A stretch of DNA of 64,000 nt from Paenibacillus sp. J2TS4. GTDB taxonomy: Bacteria; Bacillota; Bacilli; Paenibacillales; NBRC-103111. The stretch is from assembly GCF_018403245.1 (NCBI RefSeq), contig NZ_BOSH01000012.1:124001-188000 (forward strand), written 5' to 3'. The position numbers and the translations under genes were made by a program. How positions within the stretch are numbered: the first letter of the stretch is position 1; each line of letters starts with the position of its first letter. This document shows, piece by piece, positions 52,808 to 62,483 of the stretch. The notes beneath the pieces are model-generated. The model saw nothing but the letters and a program-made list of their open reading frames with translations. It had not been told where the DNA came from and made no database searches.

Positions 52808-54373
52808 ATGAAAAAAAGCGTATCGGTCGCAATGTCTTCAGTGTTGGCGTTATCCATGCTGGCAGCATGCTCAGGAGGCAACAAGCATCAAGGAGGAGGT
52901 AATCCGGCCGGCACTCCGGGAGCGGCAGGGGAGACAGAGCCCAAGGTAAGCACCGCCCCGGTACAGAAGGAACAGACGTTTACGATGCTTACGGAATCGC
53001 ATCCTAACTGGCCTTATGATAAGAATGCGTTGGTCTGGAAAATCATTAAGGAAAAAACGGGTGTTTCTCTAAATATGCAGACTCCGTCCGGAAAGCTGGA
53101 TGATACGATTAATCTGAACGTCGCTTCCGGCAATATGCCTGATATCACGTTCATGCTTTCTCTGAACCAGGCGAACAAATACGGACAGCAAGGGGCGCTC
53201 GCCAACATTCTTGAATATACGGAGCTTATGCCGAATTTTCAAAAATGGATGGAGCAATACCCGGATGTCGTCAAGTCGACGCTGGCGGCCGACGGCAACC
53301 TGTATGTTTTCCCTAACGAAGGGATTGGGGAGACGAACCGGATGATTTGGCTTTATCGGGAAGATATATTCACCAAACATAATCTTCAGCCTCCGACCAC
53401 CTATGATGAGCTGTACGAGGTGTTGAAGAAATTGAAGGAGGAGTACCCTGACAGCTATCCGTTTACATTCCGGACGGGGAATAACCTGGAGATTTTGCGG
53501 AATTTATCCCCGGCTTTTTTGACGAATGAAGGGTATTACGTGGATGAAGCCACCAAAGAGATCAAGTACGGACCGGTTGAAGATAGTTACAAAACGATGA
53601 TCGGGTATTTAAATAAGTTTTATAAAGACGGCTTGATGCCGAAGGATTGGCTCACGGTCGATACGAAACAATGGCAGGATATGATATCGACCAATCAATC
53701 GTTTATTACGATAGACTATATTAGCCGGATTGACTTTTTCAATATAGCGATGCGGAAGGAAAATCCAGAGTTTAATATGCAATTTATGGCCCCGCCGGCC
53801 GGACCGGACGGCAAGGCGCTCAACGCCTATACTCATACAAACTATTCGGGAATGACGGTCAGCTCCAATTCCAAACATATCCCGGAAATAATGCAATATA
53901 TGGATTGGTTCTATTCGGAGGAAGGCAAAGATATACTGAGCTGGGGGATCGAAGGAGAAACGTATGAGGTAGAGAACGGCAAGAGGAAGATCAAATCCGA
54001 TTTCATTGATTTGACTGATCTTCGTAAGCGGACTAATTTGTCAACCAACGGAGCTTACATTTGGATTGATTATGACGCCCATTTGGCCATGTCCTCTGAG
54101 GACCTGCAGCAGGCTTACGAGGAAGCGAGAAAGTACGATGACGTTCTGCGTCCGCTGCCATCCTTTAGCGAGCAGGAACAGGAGTTGATTTCAACCAAAG
54201 GCGAAGCAGTGCAAAAAAACCGCAACGAAACGATCAGTAAATTTATTCTTGGCGAAAGAAGTCTGGACGAATGGGATAGATATGTGGAAGGAGCCTACAA
54301 GCTCGGTCTTGAGGAAGTACTCGCAACTTATAGAATTGCTTTTGAGCGGGCGGCTAACACCAAGCTGAATTAA
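52808..54373 (+). CDS. Extracellular solute-binding lipoprotein of the LplBC transporter
   Basis: A 521-residue lipoprotein: signal MKKSVSVAMSSVLALSMLAAC with lipobox LAAC, a Gly/Pro-rich linker, then a type-1 extracellular solute-binding fold of the LplA group. It would capture an oligosaccharide for the two permeases. ATG 52808 lies 8 bases after AGGGAGAGG; ATG 52802 is an alternative two codons upstream. The substrate is unknown; the nearby dehydrogenase suggests a sugar or inositol-like ligand. Confidence 0.9.
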   Translation: MKKSVSVAMSSVLALSMLAACSGGNKHQGGGNPAGTPGAAGETEPKVSTAPVQKEQTFTMLTESHPNWPYDKNALVWKIIKEKTGVSLNMQTPSGKLDDTINLNVASGNMPDITFMLSLNQANKYGQQGALANILEYTELMPNFQKWMEQYPDVVKSTLAADGNLYVFPNEGIGETNRMIWLYREDIFTKHNLQPPTTYDELYEVLKKLKEEYPDSYPFTFRTGNNLEILRNLSPAFLTNEGYYVDEATKEIKYGPVEDSYKTMIGYLNKFYKDGLMPKDWLTVDTKQWQDMISTNQSFITIDYISRIDFFNIAMRKENPEFNMQFMAPPAGPDGKALNAYTHTNYSGMTVSSNSKHIPEIMQYMDWFYSEEGKDILSWGIEGETYEVENGKRKIKSDFIDLTDLRKRTNLSTNGAYIWIDYDAHLAMSSEDLQQAYEEARKYDDVLRPLPSFSEQEQELISTKGEAVQKNRNETISKFILGERSLDEWDRYVEGAYKLGLEEVLATYRIAFERAANTKLN

Positions 54374-54390
54374 GCTGAATTCAATACCTG

Positions 54391-54423
54391 AATCAGGCGG
54401 AGAAACTCCGCCTGATTGTTTTG
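54391..54423 (+). terminator. Terminator after the transporter operon
   Basis: AATCAGGCGGAG and CTCCGCCTGATT form a perfect 12-bp stem with loop AAA, followed by GTTTT. Confidence 0.9.
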
Positions 54424-54527
54424 ACGAATAGAACTTCCCGAAATTTACTAATAGGGAAGTTACTTCTATCGTATTGTGCTACGATAAAGGAGAATTCGCG
54501 ACCAAAATAGCCGGGGAGGCGATGAGA

Positions 54528-55529
54528 ATGACTTACCGTGTAGCCGTAATAGGGGGAGGCGGCATTGCCGTCAAACATCTGCAAGCGATGAAAAGCACAA
54601 GGGAGTTGGAGCCGGTAGCTTTAGCCGAGATTGACGAAGGAAGGGCAGGACAGCTCGCACAGCAATTCGGAATACGGGCCTATACGGACTATCGGGAAAT
54701 GGTGAAGCAGGAGCGGCCGGACATAACTATAGTGACTCTTCCTCATTTTTTACATAAAGATGCGGCAGTTTTTTGTGCTCGTGAAGGCTGTCACGTTCTG
54801 TTAGAAAAACCGATGGCCATGTCCGTCAGCGAATGCGATGACATTATCGAGGCAATTGAGGCGAGCGGCGTGCAGCTTCTGGTCGGGCATACCCAGCACT
54901 ATTTTCCGGAAAATCAGAAGGCGAAGGAATTAATTGAGAGCGGCGAGTTGGGTCGACTCGTTATGATTAACGATATAAGGCACGTTCCCTATTTTCGGCC
55001 GGATCGGCCAGCGTGGTTTTTCGAAAAAGCCAAAGCGGGCGGCGGAATATTAACTAACCTCGGCTCGCATTCGATTGACAAATTCCGCTGGCTTGGAGGC
55101 AGTCCGGTTACGGGTGTCAGGGCTTCCGTCAGCTATTTTGGGAACCGAGGGGATATTGAAGGAAGCGGTATCATTTTTTTGGAGAATGCAGATGGCCTGC
55201 CGGCTACCATCTCTCAGAGCGGCTACGGCGGCGTCTCGAAGAACGAGACCGAGCTAATTTTTACCGGCGGAATGGCCAAACTCGTTATCGGACAGGGCCT
55301 GTGGATCAGTCGGGACGGAGCGTTCGTGCCGGTTCCCGTAGAAGCGGTGGCGGAGCCGTTTGTCCTTCAATTTCGCGATTTGATTACCAGCATCGAGACG
55401 GGCCGTCAGCCGGAATGCTCCATGTACTATTCTCGCGAAATTGTAGAAGTGGTGGAAGCTGTCTATCAATCTCATGAGCAGAAAAGAGAGATTGTTCTGG
55501 CTTCTTCGATTGGCAGCCCAGCAGACTAA
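54528..55529 (+). CDS. Gfo/Idh/MocA-family oxidoreductase
   Basis: A 333-residue NAD(P)-dependent dehydrogenase: Rossmann start YRVAVIGGGGIAVKHL, the EKP motif in VLLEKPMAMS, and the substrate segment GGGILTNLGSHSIDKFRWLGG with the catalytic His. The family oxidises sugars, inositols or amino-sugar derivatives. ATG 54528 has GGGGAGG 8 bases upstream; ATG 54522 is too close. It follows the transporter operon across a terminator and may act on the imported sugar. Confidence 0.9.
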   Translation: MTYRVAVIGGGGIAVKHLQAMKSTRELEPVALAEIDEGRAGQLAQQFGIRAYTDYREMVKQERPDITIVTLPHFLHKDAAVFCAREGCHVLLEKPMAMSVSECDDIIEAIEASGVQLLVGHTQHYFPENQKAKELIESGELGRLVMINDIRHVPYFRPDRPAWFFEKAKAGGGILTNLGSHSIDKFRWLGGSPVTGVRASVSYFGNRGDIEGSGIIFLENADGLPATISQSGYGGVSKNETELIFTGGMAKLVIGQGLWISRDGAFVPVPVEAVAEPFVLQFRDLITSIETGRQPECSMYYSREIVEVVEAVYQSHEQKREIVLASSIGSPAD

Positions 55530-55627
55530 CGCCCTTGGTGACAACTTTGACCAGCACCCAAACCGAGCCTCTGGGCACGAACCACGCAGCAAATATGGGT
55601 TTGTAAGATCATCCGGGTATTCTTCCG

Positions 55628-57031
55628 TCAGGAGTCTTGGAGATCGGAATCAGCAAGCAGCTGTTGAACGATCTCCTCCATCCCGGCTCCTCGAGAACCT
55701 TTGACGAGAACAACTTTGTCAGGAGAGGAATCTGCAAGTAAATGGGCGGCTAGCGACGGCTTATCCTGAAAGGATAGCGCTCGCTGCGTCCCGAACCTTA
55801 TTCTGGCCTCTTCCGCAATATAAGCTGCCAGTTCGCCGTACGTATAGACGAAATCAATCGTTTCAGGGGAAAGCAAGCGGCCGATTGCCCTGTGCATTTC
55901 CTTCTCCTCCGGCCCGAGCTCCAGCATATCTCCCAGCACAATCGTTTTATTGGCAAACCCTTGCATGTCACTTAACACTTCGATAGCGGCCTTTACCGAC
56001 GAGGGGCTTGCATTGAAAGCATCGTCAATTACAGTTAATCCCGTAACGGACCGTTTAACTTCCATTCGCATTCCAGAAGGATGAACGGAAGCGAGCCCTT
56101 CTTGGATATCCGCATCGGGAATTTCGAACCCATCAGCGACAGCTATTGCCGCTAATGCATTGCACGCATAATGCTTGCCGGGAAGCGGAACGGCATAACG
56201 ATCATCCGATCGGCCGCAAACCTTAAACTCTGTTCGCTGCGAATCGATTCGGATGTCGGCAGGAGAATAATCGTTGGCTGGACCCAGCCCAAAACGAAGC
56301 TTGCGAATGGTGTCGGGAGGAGCGATCTCGGCAAGCACCTCTTCAAGCAGAGGCTCATCTCCATTAAAGAGGAGGGTACCGTTGGGCGCCAGGCCGCTTA
56401 ATATTTCCAGTTTGGCCGAGGCGATGGCCTTTCTGGAACCAAGTGAGGCCAGATGAGCTTCACCAATCATCGTGATAACCGCTACATCCGGACGAGCGAT
56501 CCTCGCCAATTGCTTGATTTCTCCTGCCCCGCTCATCCCCATTTCTACAACCGCAATTTCCGTACCTTCTTCCATCTGCAACAGCGTCAAGGGAAGTCCG
56601 TAATGATTATTCAAATTTCCTTCCGTTTTGCACACTCGTCTGCAACGGGAAAGGACGGAAGCGATCATGTCCTTGGTTGTTGTTTTCCCATTGCTTCCGG
56701 TGACTCCGACCACTTTAATGTTGAGCTCCTGCCTATACCGGGAGGCCAGACGGTGAAGGGCGGAAAGGGGATCGTCCACGAAAATCAAGGGAACCTGGTG
56801 AGGCGGATCAGGCTCGTGTCGGCTCCATAAGCTTGCCACGGCCCCTTTGCGGAATGCCTCCTCCACAAATCGGTGCCCGTTCTGGGTACGCACAATAGGG
56901 ATAAATAGATTCCCCGGCTGTAATGTTCTCGTATCGGTGCTGACGCCAACGACGGAAAGAAAATTCCAAGCGGAATCACTGATCATTCCTTCACTCATTC
57001 TTTCGATTTCATACAGCTTCCTGTTAATCAT
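55628..57031 (-). CDS. murF: UDP-N-acetylmuramoyl-tripeptide:D-Ala-D-Ala ligase
   Basis: A 467-residue Mur ligase. The N-terminal domain (FLSVVGVSTDTRTLQPGNLF), the ATP loop VTGSNGKTTTKDM near residue 112, EGNLNNHYGLPLTLL, EMGMSGAGEI and the C-terminal IDDAFNASPSSVKAAIE with GDMLELG are all present. It adds D-Ala-D-Ala to UDP-MurNAc-tripeptide. It is outside a division/wall cluster, so this may be a second MurF-like enzyme or a displaced single copy. GAGGGG lies 6 bases before the ATG. Confidence 0.92.
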   Translation of the reverse strand: MINRKLYEIERMSEGMISDSAWNFLSVVGVSTDTRTLQPGNLFIPIVRTQNGHRFVEEAFRKGAVASLWSRHEPDPPHQVPLIFVDDPLSALHRLASRYRQELNIKVVGVTGSNGKTTTKDMIASVLSRCRRVCKTEGNLNNHYGLPLTLLQMEEGTEIAVVEMGMSGAGEIKQLARIARPDVAVITMIGEAHLASLGSRKAIASAKLEILSGLAPNGTLLFNGDEPLLEEVLAEIAPPDTIRKLRFGLGPANDYSPADIRIDSQRTEFKVCGRSDDRYAVPLPGKHYACNALAAIAVADGFEIPDADIQEGLASVHPSGMRMEVKRSVTGLTVIDDAFNASPSSVKAAIEVLSDMQGFANKTIVLGDMLELGPEEKEMHRAIGRLLSPETIDFVYTYGELAAYIAEEARIRFGTQRALSFQDKPSLAAHLLADSSPDKVVLVKGSRGAGMEEIVQQLLADSDLQDS

Positions 57032-57090
57032 GCAAAGCCCCTCACAGTCTACAGGTAGGATAGAATAACGCCCTTCATGGAAATTTAGTT

Positions 57091-57107
57091 GTAAGCATAT
57101 CGCTTAC
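57091..57107. promoter_or_regulatory. Inverted repeat upstream of murF
   Basis: GTAAGC-atatc-GCTTAC lies 60 bases before the murF start. It is a possible operator of unknown regulator. Confidence 0.35.
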
Positions 57108-57186
57108 TATGGCATTATATACAATCCACATTACCAGAAGATGGGATTCAAGGAAACCATCCACGATCAGGGAGGAAGAAAAAATG

Positions 57187-57387
57187 CTAATACTCAGCAG
57201 GCATATACGTCCTCTCCAGCTTGGCGGCCTGATCCGCAAAATGCTGGAAGCTGCGGATCCCTATTCCGTGCTCGTAATAACGGCAAAGTTCAGCGAATGG
57301 CTTTCCTTTAATCATTTGATAGAAAGAAATCCGCGGGCATTCTCCTCTCAAGGCGGCGATCCACTGTTTTTGGTTAACCGATACCAT
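57187..57387 (-). CDS. Small hypothetical protein
   Basis: A 66-residue soluble protein with amphipathic helices (KQWIAALRGECPRISFYQMIKG and IRSFQHFADQAAKLE), preceded by GGAGGAG 5-6 bases before the ATG. The opposite strand also has an open frame with a ribosome-like site; the minus-strand product has the more protein-like composition. It lies upstream of murF on the same strand. Family unknown. Confidence 0.5.
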   Translation of the reverse strand: MVSVNQKQWIAALRGECPRISFYQMIKGKPFAELCRYYEHGIGIRSFQHFADQAAKLERTYMPAEY

Positions 57388-57642
57388 TCCTGCTCCTCCA
57401 TCCAATGCGATATATAGTTACAGGATGGGCTGAAGGCTTCCTTATTAAACACAGACAAGCTTCCTCAATTCGTTATTTCATATGTTGACTTGTATTTTGT
57501 ATGCTGAATATCGGGGTATAAACGATTACGATTAAACTATGCTAATGATTGCATTCAATAATCTCGATTAACATTAAAGTTGTTGTTGAGGGTCTTTGTT
57601 CTCCTGTGATAGTATGTTGTCATATGAGGGGGTAGTGCGAAC

Positions 57643-58413
57643 ATGGCCAAGCCAAAAAAAGATTATTCCGTGCCTGCAATTGAAAAGGCAATTACAATAC
57701 TGAATTGCATCTCTAGAAAGGAAAGAATGAACATCAACGAGCTTCATACCGAGCTTAATATTCCTAAAACGACGGTATTTGTCATAGTAAACACGCTGGA
57801 GCGTCATTCGCTTATCGAAAAACAGGAGGATGGCAAATATATTCTCGGCCACGGGGTATTGTATTGGGGAATGAATTATTATCAGCAGAACGATATTAAG
57901 CAGATTGCGCACCCGCATTTGATCAAATTGGTAGCAGAAACTCCCTTCACGGCTCATTTGGCCATCATGGCAAATTACAAAGCGGTTTATATCGATAAAT
58001 GCGAAGGGGACGGCTTCGTCCGTTTTGCCACTATAGCAGGACAAGCACTGCCGCTGCATTTGTCAGGCGTAGGCAAGGCATTGGCGTCCGGTCTGCCCGA
58101 TAAGGAGATTACCGCCGCAATTGACGTTATTGTAGGGCCTTCGGAGACGAGACCAGAGCTCATGCTGGATAAATTGATGGAAGATGTGCAGTTTGTTCGA
58201 CAGCATGGCTATTCTATTGAGGATGAGCAGATGGAAGAAGGAATCCGCTGTATAGGGGCGCCGGTTTTTGATGAGAATGGCCGTGTGATTGCTGCCATTA
58301 GTCTGACGGCATTAAGCAAGGATTTGCCTGCGATTAAATTCCAGGCTATCGGAGAAACGATCAAGGAAACCGCCTTGCGGATCTCGCAAGAAATGGGCTA
58401 TTCCAACCGTTAA
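57643..58413 (+). CDS. IclR-family regulator
   Basis: A full 256-residue IclR protein: winged helix (residues 5-70: YSVPAIEKAITILNCIS...NELHTELNIPKTTVFVIVNTLERHSL) and effector domain (75-250). It is a paralogue of the broken IclR at 29838-31062 and shows what that gene should encode. AGGGGG lies before the ATG. It precedes the dehydratase and aminotransferase genes and probably controls them; effectors of this group are often sugar acids. Confidence 0.92.
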   Translation: MAKPKKDYSVPAIEKAITILNCISRKERMNINELHTELNIPKTTVFVIVNTLERHSLIEKQEDGKYILGHGVLYWGMNYYQQNDIKQIAHPHLIKLVAETPFTAHLAIMANYKAVYIDKCEGDGFVRFATIAGQALPLHLSGVGKALASGLPDKEITAAIDVIVGPSETRPELMLDKLMEDVQFVRQHGYSIEDEQMEEGIRCIGAPVFDENGRVIAAISLTALSKDLPAIKFQAIGETIKETALRISQEMGYSNR

Positions 58414-58813
58414 TCGGAGTATGAAGGAAGAAGGAGAAAGAGATTAGTTATATATAGAATTCAGCATATCAATTTGTCATTCGGAAGTTAAGGTTGCAGT
58501 TTGGAAAGAATTTAGAAGAAGGTGAAAGGACTTAACAGGAAGTAGGATGAAATGAAAAAAAAAAGCAGATCGCAATAGCGGCCTGCTCTTTCTTGTGCCC
58601 AACGTTTGCTATTCAGCAAGCCTGCGAACTCGTATCTGTTCGAGAAAAGGAATTGACAACGGTCGAAGGCTATGATAATTTTGACAAATAATCACTATAT
58701 TAAATTTTATTCAATATTTGGAACTTATGCAAGAAGTGATTCATATTCTGAACCAAAACTTTATTATATGAAAGAAGTCTGGTTCCCATTATTTTAGTAA
58801 TAAGGAGTAATGA
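58414..58813 (+). promoter_or_regulatory. Intergenic region before the dehydratase gene
   Basis: 400 bases with no gene. A long A-run near 58554 precedes AGCAG ... CTGCT, a weak terminator-like fold. TTGACA (58681) and TTGGAA-17-TCATAT (58718-58746) are promoter candidates. TTTGG ... CCAAA (58717-58757) forms a wide inverted repeat that could be an IclR site. Confidence 0.45.
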
Positions 58814-60538
58814 ATGATGCGCTTGCGGAGTGAAGAGTGGTTTAATCATCCGTCCTTTGAAACGAGATTCCAGCATGCTTCAGCTATGCGCGCCTGCGGA
58901 CATGATCCGGAATCGTACGCTGGCAAGCCGATTATCGGGATTTTTAATTCATGGAACGATTTGAATAGTTGTAACGCTCCACATAAAGAGCTTGTTGAAT
59001 ATGTTAAAAAAGGGGTACTGGCCGCGGGAGGATATCCCGTAGAAATGCATACGATTACGACAGCGGCCGATTTTAACAAGCCTTCCGATTTACCCTACAG
59101 AAATCTGATGTCGATGGACGTAGAGGAGATGATTCGTTCTTTGCCGCTCGACGGGATTGTGCTGCTTTGTGAGTGCGACAAGACAACACCCGCCCAGCTG
59201 ATGGGAGCGGCGAGCTGTGATCTTCCCACGCTGCAGTTGGCTGCAGGGCACCGATCGACTGCCTATTTTAAAGGAAAGCCAGTCCATTATGGAACCGATT
59301 TATGGAAATATATGGACATGTATAAGGCTGGAGAGCTTTCGGCGGAGGAGATGAAGGGGCTGGAGAAGGGCATTTCCTGCTCCTTCGGCGGCTGTCCGGT
59401 CATGGGCACCGCGTCCACGATGAAGAATCTTTCGGAAATATTGGGCATGATGCTCCCCGGGACATCGGATATTCCGGCGACGGATTCCAGAAGAAGAATA
59501 GCCGCCGAACAAACAGGCAAGAGGATCGTCGCCATGGTGAGAGAAAGGCTCGTTCCCTCCAGGCTGATGACGGAAGCGGCGTTTCACAACGCGATCAAAT
59601 TATTGGCTGCTCTCGGCGGTTCGACGAACGCTGTCCTGCATTTGACCGCTATAGCCGGAAGACTGGGGATTCGAATTAGCCTGAAGCAGTATCAAGAAAT
59701 AGCAGACCGTATCCCTCTGCTCGTTAACCTGCAGCCAAGCGGTCAGTTCGGAATGGACGACTATTTTCATGCCGGGGGACTGTCGGCGGTCATCCATGAA
59801 CTGCTGCCCGAGCTGGATGGCGAATGCTTGACGGCACTAGGCAAGCCACTTGCGGAAGTGTATACGACAGAAACGGACAATCCGCAGATTATCACTTCTT
59901 TGGACCATCCGTTTAAGGCAGAATCGGGCATTAAAGTGCTCAAAGGGAATTTGGCTCCATCGGGAGCGATTCTGAAGCTCTCGGCCAGCTCCAAGAAGCT
60001 TTGGAAGCACCGCGGGAAGGCTTATATTTTTGACAGCTATGAAACTATGCTTCAAGAAATCGACAGGGATGATCTGGATGTGGACGCTTCAACCGTGCTA
60101 ATCCTGCGAAATTGCGGACCTTCCGCCTTGGGAATGCCGGAGTGGGGAGAAATTCCTATCCCGAGCAAGCTCTTAAAGGAAGGCGTCGACGATATGGTGA
60201 GAATCAGCGATGCACGCATGAGCGGAACCAGCTATGGGACGGTGATTTTACACGTTTCTCCCGAAGCGGCCGTTGGCGGCAATCTGGCTGCAGTGCAGAA
60301 TGGAGACGTGATTGAGGTGGATGTGGAACAAGGCTTGCTTCAGGTTGATCTCACCTTGGAAACGATACAGGAACGGCTGCGGCAGCTCCCGCCTTTTCCC
60401 AGAAGACATCCGAGAGGCTTCCTGAAGATGTTTGCCGATCACGTGCTGCAGGCCGATGAAGGCTGCGATCTTGATTTTCTGCGCCCCGAGAACAAGGAGG
60501 ATGCGCGTTTTGTGCCTCCGATTGTCGGCAGAGGCTAG
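58814..60538 (+). CDS. IlvD/Edd-family sugar-acid dehydratase
   Basis: A 574-residue dehydratase. The three iron-sulfur cysteines are seen as Cys53 (NSCNAPH), Cys121 (CDKTTP) and Cys194 (GGCPVMGTAST), the last with the alkoxide-type serine motif SDARMSGTSYGT near residue 480. This spacing matches L-arabinonate/D-xylonate-type dehydratases rather than IlvD. It would convert an aldonic acid to its 2-keto-3-deoxy form. AAGGAG precedes ATG 58814. Controlled probably by the upstream IclR protein. Confidence 0.88.
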   Translation: MMRLRSEEWFNHPSFETRFQHASAMRACGHDPESYAGKPIIGIFNSWNDLNSCNAPHKELVEYVKKGVLAAGGYPVEMHTITTAADFNKPSDLPYRNLMSMDVEEMIRSLPLDGIVLLCECDKTTPAQLMGAASCDLPTLQLAAGHRSTAYFKGKPVHYGTDLWKYMDMYKAGELSAEEMKGLEKGISCSFGGCPVMGTASTMKNLSEILGMMLPGTSDIPATDSRRRIAAEQTGKRIVAMVRERLVPSRLMTEAAFHNAIKLLAALGGSTNAVLHLTAIAGRLGIRISLKQYQEIADRIPLLVNLQPSGQFGMDDYFHAGGLSAVIHELLPELDGECLTALGKPLAEVYTTETDNPQIITSLDHPFKAESGIKVLKGNLAPSGAILKLSASSKKLWKHRGKAYIFDSYETMLQEIDRDDLDVDASTVLILRNCGPSALGMPEWGEIPIPSKLLKEGVDDMVRISDARMSGTSYGTVILHVSPEAAVGGNLAAVQNGDVIEVDVEQGLLQVDLTLETIQERLRQLPPFPRRHPRGFLKMFADHVLQADEGCDLDFLRPENKEDARFVPPIVGRG

Positions 60539-60592
60539 GGCTGTAGGATCGCAATTTCTTTCTATATATTCATATTAAGAGGAGGAACCGAA

Positions 60593-61885
60593 ATGGAGTT
60601 CAAAGAAAGCGCAAGATTGTATGAAGAAGCAACTAAATATACACCAGGCGGTGTACATACCTCGATTCGTAATCTGGAGCCTCACCTTGTTTTCAAGAAA
60701 GCGGAAGGAGCCTATATTTACGACGCTGACGGCAATAAATATATTGATTATCAAGCGGCTTTTGGTCCTTATATTCTCGGTCATAACCATCCTTATGTTA
60801 ATAATAAAGTGATCGAGGCCTTGGGGCGCACCGACCTTTATGGAACGGGCTCAACTGATCTGGAGATCGAACTCTCACAAAAAATTTGCAAGCATGTCCC
60901 TTCCGCAGATCAGGTGCTATTCTGTAACTCGGGGTCGGAGGCTACTTACCATGCTATCCGCTTGTCCCGCGCAGTTACCAAGCGCTACAAGCTCATTAAA
61001 TTCCAGGGCTGCTATCACGGCTGGCATGATTATGTAGCCCGCAATATGCTCAGCTCCTGGGATAGGATCGGCAAACGCGATCCAGGCTCGGCCGGAATGA
61101 TGGAAGAAGCAATCGATAATACGCTAATCTGTACCTTTAACGATCTTGAAGATGTAGAGCGCACCTTCAAAGCTAATGAGAGGGAAGTGGCTGCGCTGAT
61201 CGTTGAGCCGATTCCTCATAATATCGGCTGTATTATGCCTCAGCCGGGATTCCTTGAAGGCCTTCGCAAGCTTTGCACTGAGCATGGCGCCCTGTTAATC
61301 TTTGACGAGGTCATCACTGGATTCCGTCATAATATCGGCGGCTATCAGAAGGTAGCCGGAGTTACTCCGGACCTGACAACGATGGGCAAAGCGATGGCCA
61401 ATGGCTTCCCGATTGCTGCGGTAGCGGGCAAGAAGGAGTACATGCAGCGGTTTAACACACAGCCGGGAGGCGACGTTTGGTTCGCAGGAACCTACAACGG
61501 TCATGCGGTAGGAACAGCAGCTTCGATAGCCACATTGGAGATGATGGAGAACGAGCCGGTGCATGAGCACGTATTCCGCCTGGGCGATAAAATGCGCTCA
61601 GGTCTGCGCGAAATCATGAACAGGCTCGGAATTGATGCTTACGTGGCTGGCTTCGGCTCCGTGTTCACGACCTATTTCATGAACTTCGAGCCTAAAAATT
61701 ATACAGACCTCCAGCATAATGATGCGGAGTTCTATGTAGCCTACCGCCGCGCTTTGATGGAAAAAGGAATCTTCAAGCTTCCTATGAACATCAAGCGGAA
61801 TCATATCAGCTACAGTCATACGGACAAGGAGATCGACTATACGCTCGAAATGATCGAGGAAGTTCTGCGTGATCTTAAAAAGTAA
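60593..61885 (+). CDS. Class III PLP enzyme, glutamate-1-semialdehyde aminomutase-like
   Basis: A 430-residue PLP enzyme with GSEATYHAIRLSRAVTKR, HGWHDYV, LLIFDEVITGFR and the lysine Lys266 in TTMGKAMANGFPI. It resembles HemL and related aspartate-aminotransferase-family proteins, but gene context (IclR, sugar-acid dehydratase) argues for a catabolic aminotransferase acting on an aldehyde or keto compound. It lies 55 bases after the dehydratase, with AGAGGAGG before the ATG. Whether it is a true HemL cannot be told from sequence alone. Confidence 0.82.
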   Translation: MEFKESARLYEEATKYTPGGVHTSIRNLEPHLVFKKAEGAYIYDADGNKYIDYQAAFGPYILGHNHPYVNNKVIEALGRTDLYGTGSTDLEIELSQKICKHVPSADQVLFCNSGSEATYHAIRLSRAVTKRYKLIKFQGCYHGWHDYVARNMLSSWDRIGKRDPGSAGMMEEAIDNTLICTFNDLEDVERTFKANEREVAALIVEPIPHNIGCIMPQPGFLEGLRKLCTEHGALLIFDEVITGFRHNIGGYQKVAGVTPDLTTMGKAMANGFPIAAVAGKKEYMQRFNTQPGGDVWFAGTYNGHAVGTAASIATLEMMENEPVHEHVFRLGDKMRSGLREIMNRLGIDAYVAGFGSVFTTYFMNFEPKNYTDLQHNDAEFYVAYRRALMEKGIFKLPMNIKRNHISYSHTDKEIDYTLEMIEEVLRDLKK

Positions 61886-61909
61886 TGGATTAGTAAAAGC
61901 GGGGTAAGC

Positions 61910-61942
61910 GGGGGCCCATTCGGGCTCCCCTTAATGTGTTTA
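61910..61942 (+). terminator. Hairpin after the aminotransferase gene
   Basis: GGGGGCCC and GGGCTCCCC fold with loop ATTC; the tail TTAATGTGTTT is only moderately T-rich. Confidence 0.6.
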
Positions 61943-62043
61943 TGTTATACGAACCTCTGGCAGTTTGACTAAGGCCGCTTTTGTATTGCATGATTAGAGT
62001 ATAAGTTTTACTAGGATTCATGCAAAGATGAGGGGGCGGAGGA

Positions 62044-62379
62044 ATGAACAAAGGAGCTAGAAGAAAGGATCAAATAAGAACAGAACTCCAGGCTGATCCT
62101 ACCGCGCCCCCAACTGAAAAGCCTGCTGTGCTTAAAACCGTTTTTAAAGCGCCCATCCTTTTTTATAGAAAATTCATCTCGCCGTTAAAGCCGCCGACCT
62201 GCAGATTTTATCCCACTTGCTCCCAATACGCCCTCGAGAGCATTGAAGTGCACGGGGTATGGAAAGGGTCCGCCCTCGCCGTGAAGAGGATTTGCAAATG
62301 CCATCCCTTTCACCCGGGAGGAATCGATCCGGTTCCGCCCGCTAAAGAAAAGCTGCGGCCGAACGGCCGGCGACCTTGA
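62044..62379 (+). CDS. yidD: Membrane protein insertion efficiency factor YidD
   Basis: A 111-residue protein whose C-terminal 75 residues are the YidD domain: ILFYRKFISPLKPPTCRFYPTCSQYALESIEVHG...CHPFHPGGIDPVP. It helps YidC insert inner-membrane proteins. An N-terminal polar extension of about 30 residues is longer than usual. GGGGGCGGAGG precedes the ATG. Confidence 0.93.
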   Translation: MNKGARRKDQIRTELQADPTAPPTEKPAVLKTVFKAPILFYRKFISPLKPPTCRFYPTCSQYALESIEVHGVWKGSALAVKRICKCHPFHPGGIDPVPPAKEKLRPNGRRP

Positions 62380-62405
62380 CACGAGCTACATGGATTAGGT
62401 ATATT
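62376..62405 (+). promoter_or_regulatory. Promoter of metG
   Basis: TTGACA (62376-62381) and TATATT (62400-62405) are 18 bases apart. The -35 overlaps the yidD stop codon. A second -10-like TATAAT lies at 62410. Confidence 0.6.
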
Positions 62406-62483
62406 TTTGTATAATTATACCGGATAGAAACAAATTCTATTGCGGAGAGTAAATAACGACAAACCGCATCATACGGATCTTTC

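Noticed and set aside
57109..57417. Plus-strand small protein
   Set aside because: It overlaps the minus-strand frame at 57187-57387; it has a ribosome-like site before 57184 but its composition looks like antisense of the other. The choice is not certain.
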